Shown one piece after another: positions 15,480 through 25,342 of a stretch of DNA of 55,708 bases. Each line of letters opens with the position of its first letter. Position 1 is the first letter of the stretch. This DNA is from Clostridia bacterium. GTDB taxonomy: Bacteria; Bacillota; Clostridia; TANB77; UBA1234. The notes below the pieces were generated by a model. That model ran no database searches and had not been told where the DNA came from. It saw nothing but the letters and a program-made list of their open reading frames with translations. The position numbers were made by a program, and so were the translations under genes. The stretch covers positions 1 to 55,708 of the forward strand of contig JAFYBZ010000012.1 in assembly GCA_017539905.1 (NCBI GenBank), written 5' to 3'.

Positions 15480-16547
15480 ATGTATAAGGTTGCAGTTATA
15501 GTACCAATTTATAATATGGAAATGTATCTTGGTGAAGCTATCGATTCAGTAATTAATCAAACAATGGGATTCGAAAACATTCAATTAATCTTAGTTAATG
15601 ATGGTTCAACAGATAATAGTCTCAAAATCATGGAAGAATATGGAAAAAAACATAGCAATATAAAGATTATTAATTTGAAGCAAAAGAGTGGTGCTGCAGG
15701 AAAGCCAAGAAACGAAGGAATCAAACAAGTTGAAGCAGAGTATATGATGTTTCTAGATCCTGATGATTTTTATGATAAAGAAGCACTAGAAAAAATGTAT
15801 AATGTTGCAAAAGAACAAGAAGTTGAAATAGTAACAGCTAATTATAAGTATGCTAATGAAGATGGTACACTTTGGGCAAAAAGTGTATTTGATGGAGAAA
15901 GATTTAAGAGCTTTAAATTCAATGAAGATAATTTTAGTGATTCTTTCTTTGTTTGGAATTCAGGTTCTTGTAATAAGATCTTTTCTAGCAAACTAATTAA
16001 AGACAACAATATTGAATTTTTGGTTGGAGTACCAGCTGAAGACGCTTATTTTACATATGCTGCATTGCTTTCTGCAAGATCTGCATATTATTTGAGTGAT
16101 ACAATCCATTATTATAGAAGAAGAAATAAAATGGGTACGCTATCTGTTTCATGGGATAGAAGCCTAAAATACTTTATGAATATTAGCTATGCGTACAAGA
16201 GAATATATGAACTATTTGTTGAGAAAGATAGAATTAGTTTGTTTAGATACTTTTACTCTAAAACTTTAACATCAGTTTATTACAAAATCACAGATACAAC
16301 TATTATGAATGATAAAGAAAAAGGAGAAGCACTAAAAGAACTTAGCTGGTTCTTCGATTTAAGAGATACACTTGAAATAGAACCATGTCAAAAGAGTCTA
16401 AATTGTGTGTTTAATATGATTCATAATGGAGAATATGAAAATGCAGTTGGCGTATCAAATATAATTGGTGAAATGAGAAGATATGTTGAAAGAGATGTTA
16501 GGGAAGGTATGTCAAAACCAGAGTTTGTAAACTATGTTGAATTATAA
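15480..16547 (+). CDS. Glycosyltransferase family 2
   Basis: 355 residues. ATG at 15480 has AAGGGGG upstream; the in-frame TTG at 15450 has none. KVAVIVPIYNMEMYLGEAIDSVINQT, LVNDGSTDNS and MFLDPDDF (the DxD motif) define a GT-A fold, family 2 transferase that uses a nucleotide sugar. Residues ~230-355 are an unassigned C-terminal helical region. The gene is first in an operon under the second c-di-AMP riboswitch. The acceptor is unknown but is probably a teichoic acid, capsule or wall glycan. Confidence 0.92.
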   Translation: MYKVAVIVPIYNMEMYLGEAIDSVINQTMGFENIQLILVNDGSTDNSLKIMEEYGKKHSNIKIINLKQKSGAAGKPRNEGIKQVEAEYMMFLDPDDFYDKEALEKMYNVAKEQEVEIVTANYKYANEDGTLWAKSVFDGERFKSFKFNEDNFSDSFFVWNSGSCNKIFSSKLIKDNNIEFLVGVPAEDAYFTYAALLSARSAYYLSDTIHYYRRRNKMGTLSVSWDRSLKYFMNISYAYKRIYELFVEKDRISLFRYFYSKTLTSVYYKITDTTIMNDKEKGEALKELSWFFDLRDTLEIEPCQKSLNCVFNMIHNGEYENAVGVSNIIGEMRRYVERDVREGMSKPEFVNYVEL

Positions 16548-16562
16548 AAAGGAGAGATGTAA

Positions 16563-17559
16563 ATGGATAATCCTTTAATAAGTGTTTTAGTGCCTTGCTA
16601 TAATACAAGAAAATACTTATCAAGTTGTTTAAATTCAATTCTAAATCAAACATATACAAATTTTGAATTAATAATAATTAGTGATGGCTCAACCGATGGA
16701 AGCAATGAAATAATGAAAGACTATGCTTCAAAAGATGATCGAATTAGACTAATCTTAAGAGAGAATAAAGGAATTGCTATTACTAGAAATGAACTATTAA
16801 GTGAAGCTAAAGGAAAGTACTTAATGTTTGTTGATAGTGATGACACAATTTCAAAATACATGTTAGAAGACATGCTAAAAGTAATGAACGAAGATGACGC
16901 AGATATAGTAATGTGTCCAGCTAAAATTGTTCATGAAGATACTCCTGTGGATTTAAGTGAGCATGATTTGAATCTTGAAAGAAAATCAGCAAACAAAGTT
17001 GAGACATTATTTAATATGATTGCAGATGGAGATTTTTATAATTATCCAGTTGCTAAATTATATTCGAAAAAATCACTTGAGAACATAGAGTTTCCAACTA
17101 ATAGAGTATATGAAGATTCTGCTACTGTTTTTAGAATTTATTATAACGTGGATAAATCGGTTATTTTAAAATTTCCATATTATTATTACTTGGTTGGTAG
17201 AGAAAATAGTATAACAACTAAAAAATATACAATGAAGAATTTAAATGATAATTATTTGGCAATAAAAGAAAGATATGATTTCTTGTTAGAAAAAACGCCA
17301 GAGCTTATAAAAGAAGCAAAACTGGGTTATATTCGAAATATCCTAACACTTTTGCGGTAGAGTTTATTTATCCAATGATGAAGAGATAATAAATTCCGTG
17401 ATTGTCTCGGAACTTGAAAAAGAGATTCCGAAATTGTATGAATCATCAAAAGATAGTAAAAATGTTAATAAAATTTTAAGTGATAAAAAACTAGAATGTG
17501 TTTTTGAAATCATTTCAGGCAATAAACAATTGTTTATTGAAAAGCTTTGCAAATTGTGA
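16563..17559 (+). pseudogene. Glycosyltransferase family 2, frameshifted near the 3' end
   Basis: The intact frame runs 16563-17360 (265 residues): LISVLVPCYNTRKYLSSCLNSIL, ISDGSTDGS, MFVDSDD give a complete GT2 catalytic domain. The frame stops at TAG 17358-17360, but the +1 frame continues without a stop from ~17353 to TGA 17557-17559 (GRVYLSNDEEII...LFIEKLCKL). One extra T in the run at ~17349-17352 explains the shift. The catalytic domain survives, so the short product may still be active. A sequencing or assembly error is also possible. Confidence 0.75.
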
Positions 17560-17619
17560 TAATATCCCGTCTATAACAATAATTTGTACGTTTCCTAAGA
17601 AATAGGAGGAGATGAGAAT

Positions 17620-18495
17620 ATGAGAGTGGTTGGATATTATAATTCTTTTAGTAATACTGATATTTTGGAACAGCTAAATCTTAAAGCCCTTACTCATGTA
17701 AACTATGCTTTTTTGTTACCACGGTCAAATGGACAAGTCTATTTCATCAATAAAGAAAATGCAAAAAAAGTTATAAGTGTTTGTCATTCACGAGGTATCA
17801 AGGTATTTGTATCAGTCGGTGGTTGGTGTAATGAAAAGGATAAGCCTTTGTATCCGATTTTTGAGAAAATTTGCACCGATTATGAAATTATACAATGTTT
17901 TGTTGATAACATTGCTTCTGTCGTTGAGGAGTATGGATTCGATGGAGTAGATCTTGATTGGGAATATCCAACATATGAGAAAAAATCTGTTTTTGAGTTT
18001 TTGATTCTTAGGTTGAGTACCAAACTTCATAATATGAGAAAGGAATTTTCAATTGCAATTTATCATTCAGTTGATGGGGAAGCAAGGTACGATAGAATAA
18101 TTGCAATATCTGATTACGCAATTTCAAATCTTGATTTCGTAAATGTTATGACATATGACTGTCATGATGAAAAAAATCATTCTTCAATTAACCTTGCAAA
18201 AAAATGCGTTAATTATTGGGTTAACTTTAGAAAGATTCGGAAAGAAAAAATCTTGATTGGAATTCCTTTTTATGCTAAACCTTCACTTACACCATATTCG
18301 ACATTGGTTTATAAGAATAATAAGAATGCAGATAATGATTTTTGTGGTGAGGATTCTTACAATGGGCGGAATTTGGTTAGAAAAAAGGTGAAATTTGCTA
18401 AAGCAAATTGCGGTGGTGTATTTATTTGGGCAATCAATTATGATACTACAGACTCATATAGCTTATTATCTACAATTAATGATGCAAAACGGTGA
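17620..18495 (+). CDS. Glycoside hydrolase family 18 protein
   Basis: 291 residues, AGGAGG ribosome site. VVGYYNSFS, HVNYAFL, KVFVSVGGW and the catalytic motif GFDGVDLDWEYPT (DxxDxDxE, ~residue 107-120) identify a GH18 chitinase/N-acetylglucosaminidase-like barrel; MTYDCHD and GGVFIWAINYD complete the family signature. There is no signal peptide, LysM or SLH domain, so an intracellular or spore-associated location is possible. It lies in the same direction as the two glycosyltransferases, 60 bases after the frameshifted one. Confidence 0.9.
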   Translation: MRVVGYYNSFSNTDILEQLNLKALTHVNYAFLLPRSNGQVYFINKENAKKVISVCHSRGIKVFVSVGGWCNEKDKPLYPIFEKICTDYEIIQCFVDNIASVVEEYGFDGVDLDWEYPTYEKKSVFEFLILRLSTKLHNMRKEFSIAIYHSVDGEARYDRIIAISDYAISNLDFVNVMTYDCHDEKNHSSINLAKKCVNYWVNFRKIRKEKILIGIPFYAKPSLTPYSTLVYKNNKNADNDFCGEDSYNGRNLVRKKVKFAKANCGGVFIWAINYDTTDSYSLLSTINDAKR

Positions 18496-18524
18496 AATGG
18501 CGGCCTTTGACCGCCATTTTTTTG
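18495..18524 (+). terminator. Intrinsic terminator after GH18 gene
   Basis: Stem ATGGCGG / CCGCCAT, seven-base loop, T7 tail. Confidence 0.88.
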
Positions 18525-18559
18525 CCTAAAAAAACTTAGGAATTTTTAGTTTATTTTTG

Positions 18560-18588
18560 TTGACAAACCTATTTGTATATCGTATACT
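18560..18588 (+). promoter_or_regulatory. tRNA cluster promoter
   Basis: TTGACA (18560-18565), 17 bp, TATACT (18583-18588), 26 bases before tRNA-Val. Confidence 0.85.
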
Positions 18589-18614
18589 AAATAAGTCGCA
18601 AGACAAATAAAAGT

Positions 18615-18690
18615 GGGCGCTTAGCTCAGCTGGGAGAGCATCTGCCTTACAAGCAGGGGGTCATAGGTTCGAGCCCTATAGTGCCCACCA
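18615..18690 (+). tRNA. tRNA-Val (TAC)
   Basis: Acceptor GGGCGCT / AGTGCCC, anticodon loop CTTACAA with anticodon TAC, GGTTCGAGCC T-arm, encoded CCA end. Confidence 0.95.
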
Positions 18691-18703
18691 CTTTTATTTT
18701 TTT

Positions 18704-18780
18704 GGCCCGATAGCTCAGTTGGTTAGAGCGCTAGCCTGTCACGCTAGAGGTCGAGGGTTCGAGCCCCTTTCGGGTCGCCA
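18704..18780 (+). tRNA. tRNA-Asp (GTC)
   Basis: Acceptor GGCCCGA / TCGGGTC, anticodon loop CTGTCAC with anticodon GTC, discriminator G, encoded CCA. Confidence 0.95.
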
Positions 18781-18798
18781 TTTTTTTATTATTTAGGT

Positions 18799-18818
18799 GA
18801 CCTAGGGTCGCCATTATT
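18799..18818 (+). repeat. Partial copy of the tRNA-Asp 3' end
   Basis: GGGTCGCCATTATTTT repeats the end of tRNA-Asp and its flank (GGGTCGCCATTTTTTT) about 36 bases downstream. It could be a relic of a past integration or a local duplication. Confidence 0.4.
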
Positions 18819-18827
18819 TTTATATTC

Positions 18828-18903
18828 GCCTACTTAGCTCAGTTGGTAGAGCAAGGGACTGAAAATCCCTGTGTCCTTGGTTCGATTCCGAGAGTAGGCA
18901 CCA
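18828..18903 (+). tRNA. tRNA-Phe (GAA)
   Basis: Acceptor GCCTACT / AGTAGGC, anticodon loop CTGAAAA with anticodon GAA, encoded CCA. Confidence 0.95.
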
Positions 18904-18940
18904 TATTGTAATTTCGTCGAACCGATAAAATTACACATTA

Positions 18941-18976
18941 AGGTAGCTTAGTTTAATTCTAAGCTACCTATTTTTA
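18941..18976 (+). terminator. Terminator of the tRNA cluster
   Basis: Stem AGGTAGCTTAG / CTAAGCTACCT with loop TTTAATT, then ATTTTT. Confidence 0.88.
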
Positions 18977-19043
18977 TGTCAACTGTAGTGTAATTCTCTA
19001 TAAATTTTGAAAAATTTATTGTCAAAAAGGAGGGTTACATGAT

Positions 19044-19310
19044 ATGATTTCGACAATTAAAAAAGATATTGAAATCTCAGAAAATTTGTATTCAAAAATC
19101 AAATGGGCTTGCAACTTTAAAAATTGTGTTCCAAAGATAATATGTGGTTGTTTTCGAGTCATAAAACATACAAATCTAGCGTATGTAGAACCACATAGAG
19201 TGATTATTAAAGGAAAGCTCTTCTTATTTTTCAACGATCATGATTATTTCTACATCAATAATCTCACAAACAAATTTCCAATATCAAAATTAAAAGATAT
19301 GATAAACTAG
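19044..19310 (+). CDS. Hypothetical protein at the left edge of the putative mobile element
   Basis: 88 residues, GGAGGG ribosome site about 9 bases before ATG. Basic, with four Cys residues (ACNFKNC, CGC). No recognised domain. It lies between the tRNA terminator and the serine recombinase gene in the same orientation, where recombinase-linked small genes are often found. Confidence 0.6.
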   Translation: MISTIKKDIEISENLYSKIKWACNFKNCVPKIICGCFRVIKHTNLAYVEPHRVIIKGKLFLFFNDHDYFYINNLTNKFPISKLKDMIN

Positions 19311-19349
19311 TTCTATTTGTGTCTAATTGTATCCCCAACATCAGAATAA

Positions 19350-21379
<2,030 letters not shown>

Positions 21380-21419
21380 ATGGTATCAAATTGTCAGACG
21401 TTTTTTAACTAAAAATAGT

Positions 21420-21481
21420 ATAGCAAGCACTGAATTTGTCCGACAAAATTCAAAATATGGGGAAATCCCCAATCCCCTTTA
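21420..21481 (+). repeat. Left arm of ~60-bp inverted repeat flanking mobC
   Basis: Begins ATAGCAAGCACTGAATTTG and contains AAATTCAAAATATGGGGA and CCCCAATCCCC. It matches, in inverted orientation, the sequence directly after the mobC stop codon with only scattered differences. Contains a small internal palindrome GGGGAAATCCCC. Candidate oriT or protein-binding site. Confidence 0.85.
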
Positions 21482-21503
21482 AAAAATCTTGAAAGGAAAA
21501 AGT

Positions 21504-21890
21504 ATGAAAGAAGAAAAAGATGTAGCTAAGTTTTATGCTTACAAAAAATGGAGAAGAAAAAGAGGAAAGAGTAAGGATCCTACAAGAATAGAAAGAATAA
21601 CAATTAGATTTACTCAAAAAGAATGTGAATTAATTCGTGACAGAGCAAAAGATTGTGGATTACCTTTAAGTACATTTGTTAGATTAACACTATTAGATAA
21701 ACCTCCACGTGAGGGTATGCCATATGATACTATAATGGCTTTACAGGGATTAAGTGGAGTGACTAGTGAATTAGCAACTCTTAATAGAAAAGCACAAATA
21801 TATAATTATATAGATAAAAAGAAACTACAAGAAATATGTGATTATGTTGTTAATTATTTAGAAGATGTTAGGAGTAGATGGGTTAACTAA
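21504..21890 (+). CDS. MobC-like relaxosome accessory protein
   Basis: 128 residues. ATG at 21504 follows AAAGGAAAAA; the TTG at 21489 overlaps this site. RIERITIRFTQKECELIRDRAKDCGLPLSTFVRLTLLD is the ribbon-helix-helix/MobC signature of plasmid and IME mobilisation proteins that bind oriT and help the relaxase. No relaxase is present in the window, so the element may rely on a relaxase in trans or have lost it. Flanked on both sides by a ~60-bp inverted repeat. Confidence 0.8.
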   Translation: MKEEKDVAKFYAYKKWRRKRGKSKDPTRIERITIRFTQKECELIRDRAKDCGLPLSTFVRLTLLDKPPREGMPYDTIMALQGLSGVTSELATLNRKAQIYNYIDKKKLQEICDYVVNYLEDVRSRWVN

Positions 21891-21949
21891 AAAAGGGATT
21901 GGGAATTCCCATACTTTGAATTTTGCAATACAAATTCATTGCTTGCTAT
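21889..21949 (-). repeat. Right arm of ~60-bp inverted repeat flanking mobC
   Basis: Reverse complement reads ATAGCAAGCAATGAATTTGT, then CAAAATTCAAAGTATGGGAA and CCCAATCCC, aligning with the left arm along its length. It starts at the mobC stop codon. Confidence 0.85.
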
Positions 21950-22045
21950 TCCCAATCTATACAAAAAATGCAATAAAAAAATCGTAAATAACATTGATTT
22001 TTGATAGCATTTAAGTTATAATTATAGAAAGGATGAATCTATATT

Positions 22046-22409
22046 ATGTATGAAATAGAGTTTTATTCAGACATAAATCGGTTATAGTGATACGATTGAG
22101 TATTTAGAAAAACTACAAAAGAGTAAAAGTAAAGATGATAGAATAAAAGCTAATAAAATAAGATTGTATATGAAATTACTAAAAGAATATGGGCTATCGC
22201 TTAAAGAACCATTCATAAAGAAATTAGATGAAGAAATTTGGGAGTTACGCCCATTAAAGGACAGATTTTTATTTGCATATTGGACAGGTAAAACATTTAT
22301 AATTTTAAATCATTTTGTTAAACAAACTCAAAAAACACCAAAAAATGAAATTGAAAAAGCGAAAAGACTATTAGAAGAATATAAGAAAAGAGGCGATTTG
22401 CATGAGTAA
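22046..22409 (+). pseudogene. HigB/RelE-type toxin, frameshifted
   Basis: ATG 22046 begins MYEIEFYSD and meets TAG 13 codons later; from ~22079 the +1 frame reads GYSDTIEYLEKLQKSKSKDD and continues to 22409 with PFIKKLDEEIWELRPLKDRFLFAYW, the core of the phage-derived Gp49/HigB-like (RelE superfamily) mRNA interferases. One extra C near 22078 explains the break. The antitoxin gene overlaps the 3' end by 8 bases and is intact. A toxin inactivated next to a working antitoxin is the expected order of decay. Confidence 0.75.
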
Positions 22410-22725
22410 ATTAAAGAGATGGGAAGATATAGAAAAAGGATTCAACTTTACTCCAGAAGAGGATGCCCAAATGGAATTAGAAATGGATCTTATTAGAGCG
22501 ACAATAGAAGCTCGTAAAAAATCAAAACTTACACAAAGGGAATTGAGTGACAAAACTGGGGTAAAACAGCCAAGCATTGCTAAAATTGAAAGCTTTGCAC
22601 ATTCACCTCAAGCAACTACGCTAATTAAGCTATTATATCCTATGGGATATACTATAAAGGTTGTACCATTAAAAAATAATAAAAAGCAAATCGACAAAAA
22701 GAAGAAAGAGTTAGAAAAAGTCTAA
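22402..22725 (+). CDS. HigA-type antitoxin, XRE family HTH
   Basis: 107 residues. EARKKSKLTQRELSDKTGVKQPSIAKIE is a typical Cro/C1 helix-turn-helix (residues ~37-65). The start overlaps the toxin 3' end, the normal toxin-first arrangement of higBA modules. The C-terminus is Lys-rich. It should bind its own promoter and neutralise the toxin, which here is frameshifted. Confidence 0.88.
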   Translation: MSKLKRWEDIEKGFNFTPEEDAQMELEMDLIRATIEARKKSKLTQRELSDKTGVKQPSIAKIESFAHSPQATTLIKLLYPMGYTIKVVPLKNNKKQIDKKKKELEKV

Positions 22726-22736
22726 AAGTATTGGAA

Positions 22737-22771
22737 TTCTAAGGAGTAATTAAAAAATTGCTCCTTTTTTT
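22737..22771 (+). terminator. Intrinsic terminator after higA
   Basis: AAGGAGTAATT / ATTGCTCCTT stem, T7 tail, directly preceding the first copy of the shared promoter-leader. Confidence 0.75.
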
Positions 22772-22772
22772 G

Positions 22773-22850
22773 TTGAGCTTTATGTAAATCTGTGATATAA
22801 TCCTCACGCAAGTGAATTTTTGAAATAACCTTAACAATAAATAAGGAGTG
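22773..22850 (+). promoter_or_regulatory. Shared promoter-leader repeat, copy 1
   Basis: TTGAGC (22773-22778), 17 bp, TATAAT (22796-22801), then ACGCAAGTGAATTTTTGAAA, TAACCTTAACAATAAATAAGGAG. Conserved with the copies at 26273, 28593, 28902, 29986, 32074 and 33617. Confidence 0.85.
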
Positions 22851-22857
22851 AAACTAA

Positions 22858-23688
22858 ATGCGAGAGAAACTAAGAGCAAGAAATATTGATAAAAGTCGGT
22901 ATCAAAAAAAGCAAAGAGCTAAGAAAGCAGATAAAAAACTAAGAAAAGATAGAGCTCAATCTAGAAATGTCCGAAAGTATATTAGAAAACAAATTATTCC
23001 CTATTATCATGAATTTAGAAATCATTTAAATAAAAACGTTTTGATAGTTTTAAAAGATACAGATAATATGGATCGTATTTTGTTTAAAGTTAATAATATT
23101 GGAAACGGAATGACTTTACTTACACTTCCATGTGTAAGTGAAGATGAAATTATTAATTATCTTGATTCTGCTAAAGAAAATGATTCTACTGAAGCAAATA
23201 AACTAATTAGCGATAAATACGAGGCTATGAGAGGTTTTATAAGACATACTTTTTCTGTTAATGCAGAAACTGTTATGGACAAAGGTAGATTATTAATTCT
23301 TCGTAATTGTAAAGTTGTTGGTCAGAAAGAAGGATATGTTGCACTAAATGTAAGACCTTATGATGCTGCAACATGGTATAAAGGTGATTCAACAACTGTA
23401 CATGCATATAGAGTTTATAAAGGAAAAAACCTTAAAATTTTTTTCAATATTGAAGGTAACATATCTAAAACATTGGTATATTATGATACTATTGCAACAA
23501 TTCTTTTATATAGATCATACATTGGAAAAATTAATTTTAATGAGTTCTTGGGAGATCATTATGAACTATCCAAGAGACAGTTTTTGGGTACTTTTCATGA
23601 TATCACTGTATATTGGCGTAAAGAGCAAACTGCAAAAAGATTTAGGAATGAGAAGTATGAAAACCGAATACTCAATGAAAAAGATTAA
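22858..23688 (+). CDS. Hypothetical protein with basic N-terminus
   Basis: 276 residues. Residues 1-50 are extremely Lys/Arg-rich (KKQRAKKADKKLRKDRAQSR) and could bind nucleic acid. The remainder is a mixed alpha/beta region without a recognised domain. It is the first gene after promoter-leader copy 1. Its last ~25 codons recur as a broken fragment at 27.1 kb, so a second copy once existed in the array. Confidence 0.75.
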   Translation: MREKLRARNIDKSRYQKKQRAKKADKKLRKDRAQSRNVRKYIRKQIIPYYHEFRNHLNKNVLIVLKDTDNMDRILFKVNNIGNGMTLLTLPCVSEDEIINYLDSAKENDSTEANKLISDKYEAMRGFIRHTFSVNAETVMDKGRLLILRNCKVVGQKEGYVALNVRPYDAATWYKGDSTTVHAYRVYKGKNLKIFFNIEGNISKTLVYYDTIATILLYRSYIGKINFNEFLGDHYELSKRQFLGTFHDITVYWRKEQTAKRFRNEKYENRILNEKD

Positions 23689-23704
23689 AAAGGAGGATAA
23701 CACG

Positions 23705-23929
23705 ATGCGTCAACGTGTTAAAGTCTTATCTAGAGATGACTTGAAAAAAGATGATAAAAAATGTAATCCTAAACCATTTATAATCAATAAACCTGCGCAA
23801 AATATTTCTGATGAAGAAGAACAACAAATGCTTAAAGATTTATTTGATGATATGCATTCAGATAGAATCCAGCATGAAAGAAGAATGGAAGAAAGTATGA
23901 ATTTTGCAAAAAGCTATTATTCTAAATAA
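23705..23929 (+). CDS. Small acidic hypothetical protein
   Basis: 74 residues, AAGGAGG ribosome site 6-7 bases upstream. MRQRVKVLSRDDLKKDDKK opens it, followed by an acidic helix EEEQQMLKDLFDDMHSD. No domain recognised. Overlapping longer frames in this region are shadows. Confidence 0.65.
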   Translation: MRQRVKVLSRDDLKKDDKKCNPKPFIINKPAQNISDEEEQQMLKDLFDDMHSDRIQHERRMEESMNFAKSYYSK

Positions 23930-23946
23930 ATGAGGAGGAGCGAAGA

Positions 23947-24312
23947 ATGAATCGGTATAAGATGAAACCTGGAACTACTATCTCTGATATTGAAAATTTT
24001 GCCAAAAAGAAAAAATATGTTTTTAGCACAGGTGGTACATGGATATCTAAAGATGCCGAACATTGTATGTTTATTGTATTAAATGATGACATTAATGTGG
24101 ACATCGCTTTTCCGAATGATTTGGAAAAATGGAATGATTATAAACATGTTACAGTAATGGATGATAACATAGGTCAACCATATATGCCATTTTATGACCA
24201 ATTTGAAAATCCAGAGGAGGAACCATTTCCTTATTTGCAAAGGGTAATTGAAAAGTATCATAAAATAATGGATAGCTTGCCATTTCTTGAAAAGAAAGAT
24301 GAGGAGGAATAA
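23947..24312 (+). CDS. Hypothetical protein
   Basis: 121 residues, GGAGGAG ribosome site. YVFSTGGTWISKDAEHCMFIVLNDDINVDIAFP suggests a small alpha/beta fold; the C-terminus is Glu-rich. No family recognised. Operonic with its neighbours (17 bases from the previous gene, 2 bases to the next). Confidence 0.7.
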   Translation: MNRYKMKPGTTISDIENFAKKKKYVFSTGGTWISKDAEHCMFIVLNDDINVDIAFPNDLEKWNDYKHVTVMDDNIGQPYMPFYDQFENPEEEPFPYLQRVIEKYHKIMDSLPFLEKKDEEE

Positions 24313-24314
24313 TC

Positions 24315-24488
24315 ATGTCCGAAAAAGCAACTATTTCAGTTCGGATTGACAAAGATGTAAAAGAAAAATTTGAACAGATTTGTAAAGCTATTGGACTTAA
24401 TAGTTCAGATGCAATTAATATCTTTGTGAGAAAAGTAATCATTGAAAATGGTATTCCGTTCCCTGTTAGAGACTTTAATAAGAAATAA
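24315..24488 (+). CDS. RelB/DinJ family antitoxin, orphan
   Basis: 57 residues, missed by length-limited callers; GAGGAGG ribosome site. TISVRIDKDVKEKFEQICKA...GLNSSDAINIFVRKVI and GIPFPVR are the RelB/DinJ ribbon-helix-helix antitoxin signature. The following gene (274 residues) is not a YafQ/RelE toxin, so no partner is present. A close paralogue lies at 34.5 kb. Confidence 0.88.
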   Translation: MSEKATISVRIDKDVKEKFEQICKAIGLNSSDAINIFVRKVIIENGIPFPVRDFNKK

Positions 24489-24501
24489 GGAGGAAATTTC
24501 C

Positions 24502-25326
24502 ATGACTAAAAAGGAAATCTATGAAGGTATAGTTCGGCTTACAAATAAGCTGAAAGCAACAGGTATTCCAAATCAGTTTCTTGATCTAATATTATATGCC
24601 AAAAAACATAAAGATTATTCTTTTATTGATCGTAAATTCGAAAAGATTCCTTATGAATGCAAAGATCTTTATGATGAAATTGTTGTGTTTGGATATAATT
24701 ATAATGAAATGATTGGTGATACTGATGAAAACTGGGGCAAACTCCATAAATTACTTGGAGAAGGTGGAGATTTAATCTATGGTCTTTGTGGAAAAGGAAT
24801 CATAGGAGAAATCGCCAAAGAGAAGCTCGATGAAGAAAAGATTATAAAACTTATTAAAGAGTTTAGGGAAGAATATGGTCTTACACCTGAACTTAGAGAA
24901 TATCAAAAAGAACATGATAAACTTGAAGCTGAATTTAAAAAGTTCAGTGAAGGAGAAATCTTTGGTCCTGATCCAGATGAAGAAAATGGAATATATGTAT
25001 TTGATATAAATGTAATTGATCCTTTTAGTTTCTTTTTGTTTTCTATCCTGGCACATATTGATATTAGATATTTATTCCAATGCGATGAATATGAAGAAGG
25101 CTCGGTTTATAGTCTTCGTTCGTTAACCATTTTTATAGAAGGTATTAGAGATGTTACAAACAACTCATTTGCTGAATTTGTAGGAGAGTACTGTCCTTTA
25201 GACTGGGTTGGCCAAGCTGAAGGAGAATATTCAACTATTGGAGAACTTTTTTATGATGCAATCTGTGATAAATTTACAGAACATCGAAGCAAACTTCATG
25301 TGATTTCTTATGTTTATCGTAATTAA
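24502..25326 (+). CDS. Hypothetical acidic protein
   Basis: 274 residues from ATG 24502, which has AAGGAGG upstream. MTKKEIYEGIVRLTNKLKAT opens a helical N-terminal domain; a charged linker (~130-165) follows, then VIDPFSFFLFSILAHIDIRYLF. No recognised family. Fourth gene in the run that starts at promoter-leader copy 1. Confidence 0.7.
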   Translation: MTKKEIYEGIVRLTNKLKATGIPNQFLDLILYAKKHKDYSFIDRKFEKIPYECKDLYDEIVVFGYNYNEMIGDTDENWGKLHKLLGEGGDLIYGLCGKGIIGEIAKEKLDEEKIIKLIKEFREEYGLTPELREYQKEHDKLEAEFKKFSEGEIFGPDPDEENGIYVFDINVIDPFSFFLFSILAHIDIRYLFQCDEYEEGSVYSLRSLTIFIEGIRDVTNNSFAEFVGEYCPLDWVGQAEGEYSTIGELFYDAICDKFTEHRSKLHVISYVYRN

Positions 25327-25342
25327 TTAGGAGGACATCAAA

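Noticed and set aside
23360..23929. Longer ORF overlapping the basic array protein and running into the 74-residue gene
   Set aside because: The first ~115 codons overlap the basic protein gene in another frame; ATG 23705 with its own GGAGG is the credible start.
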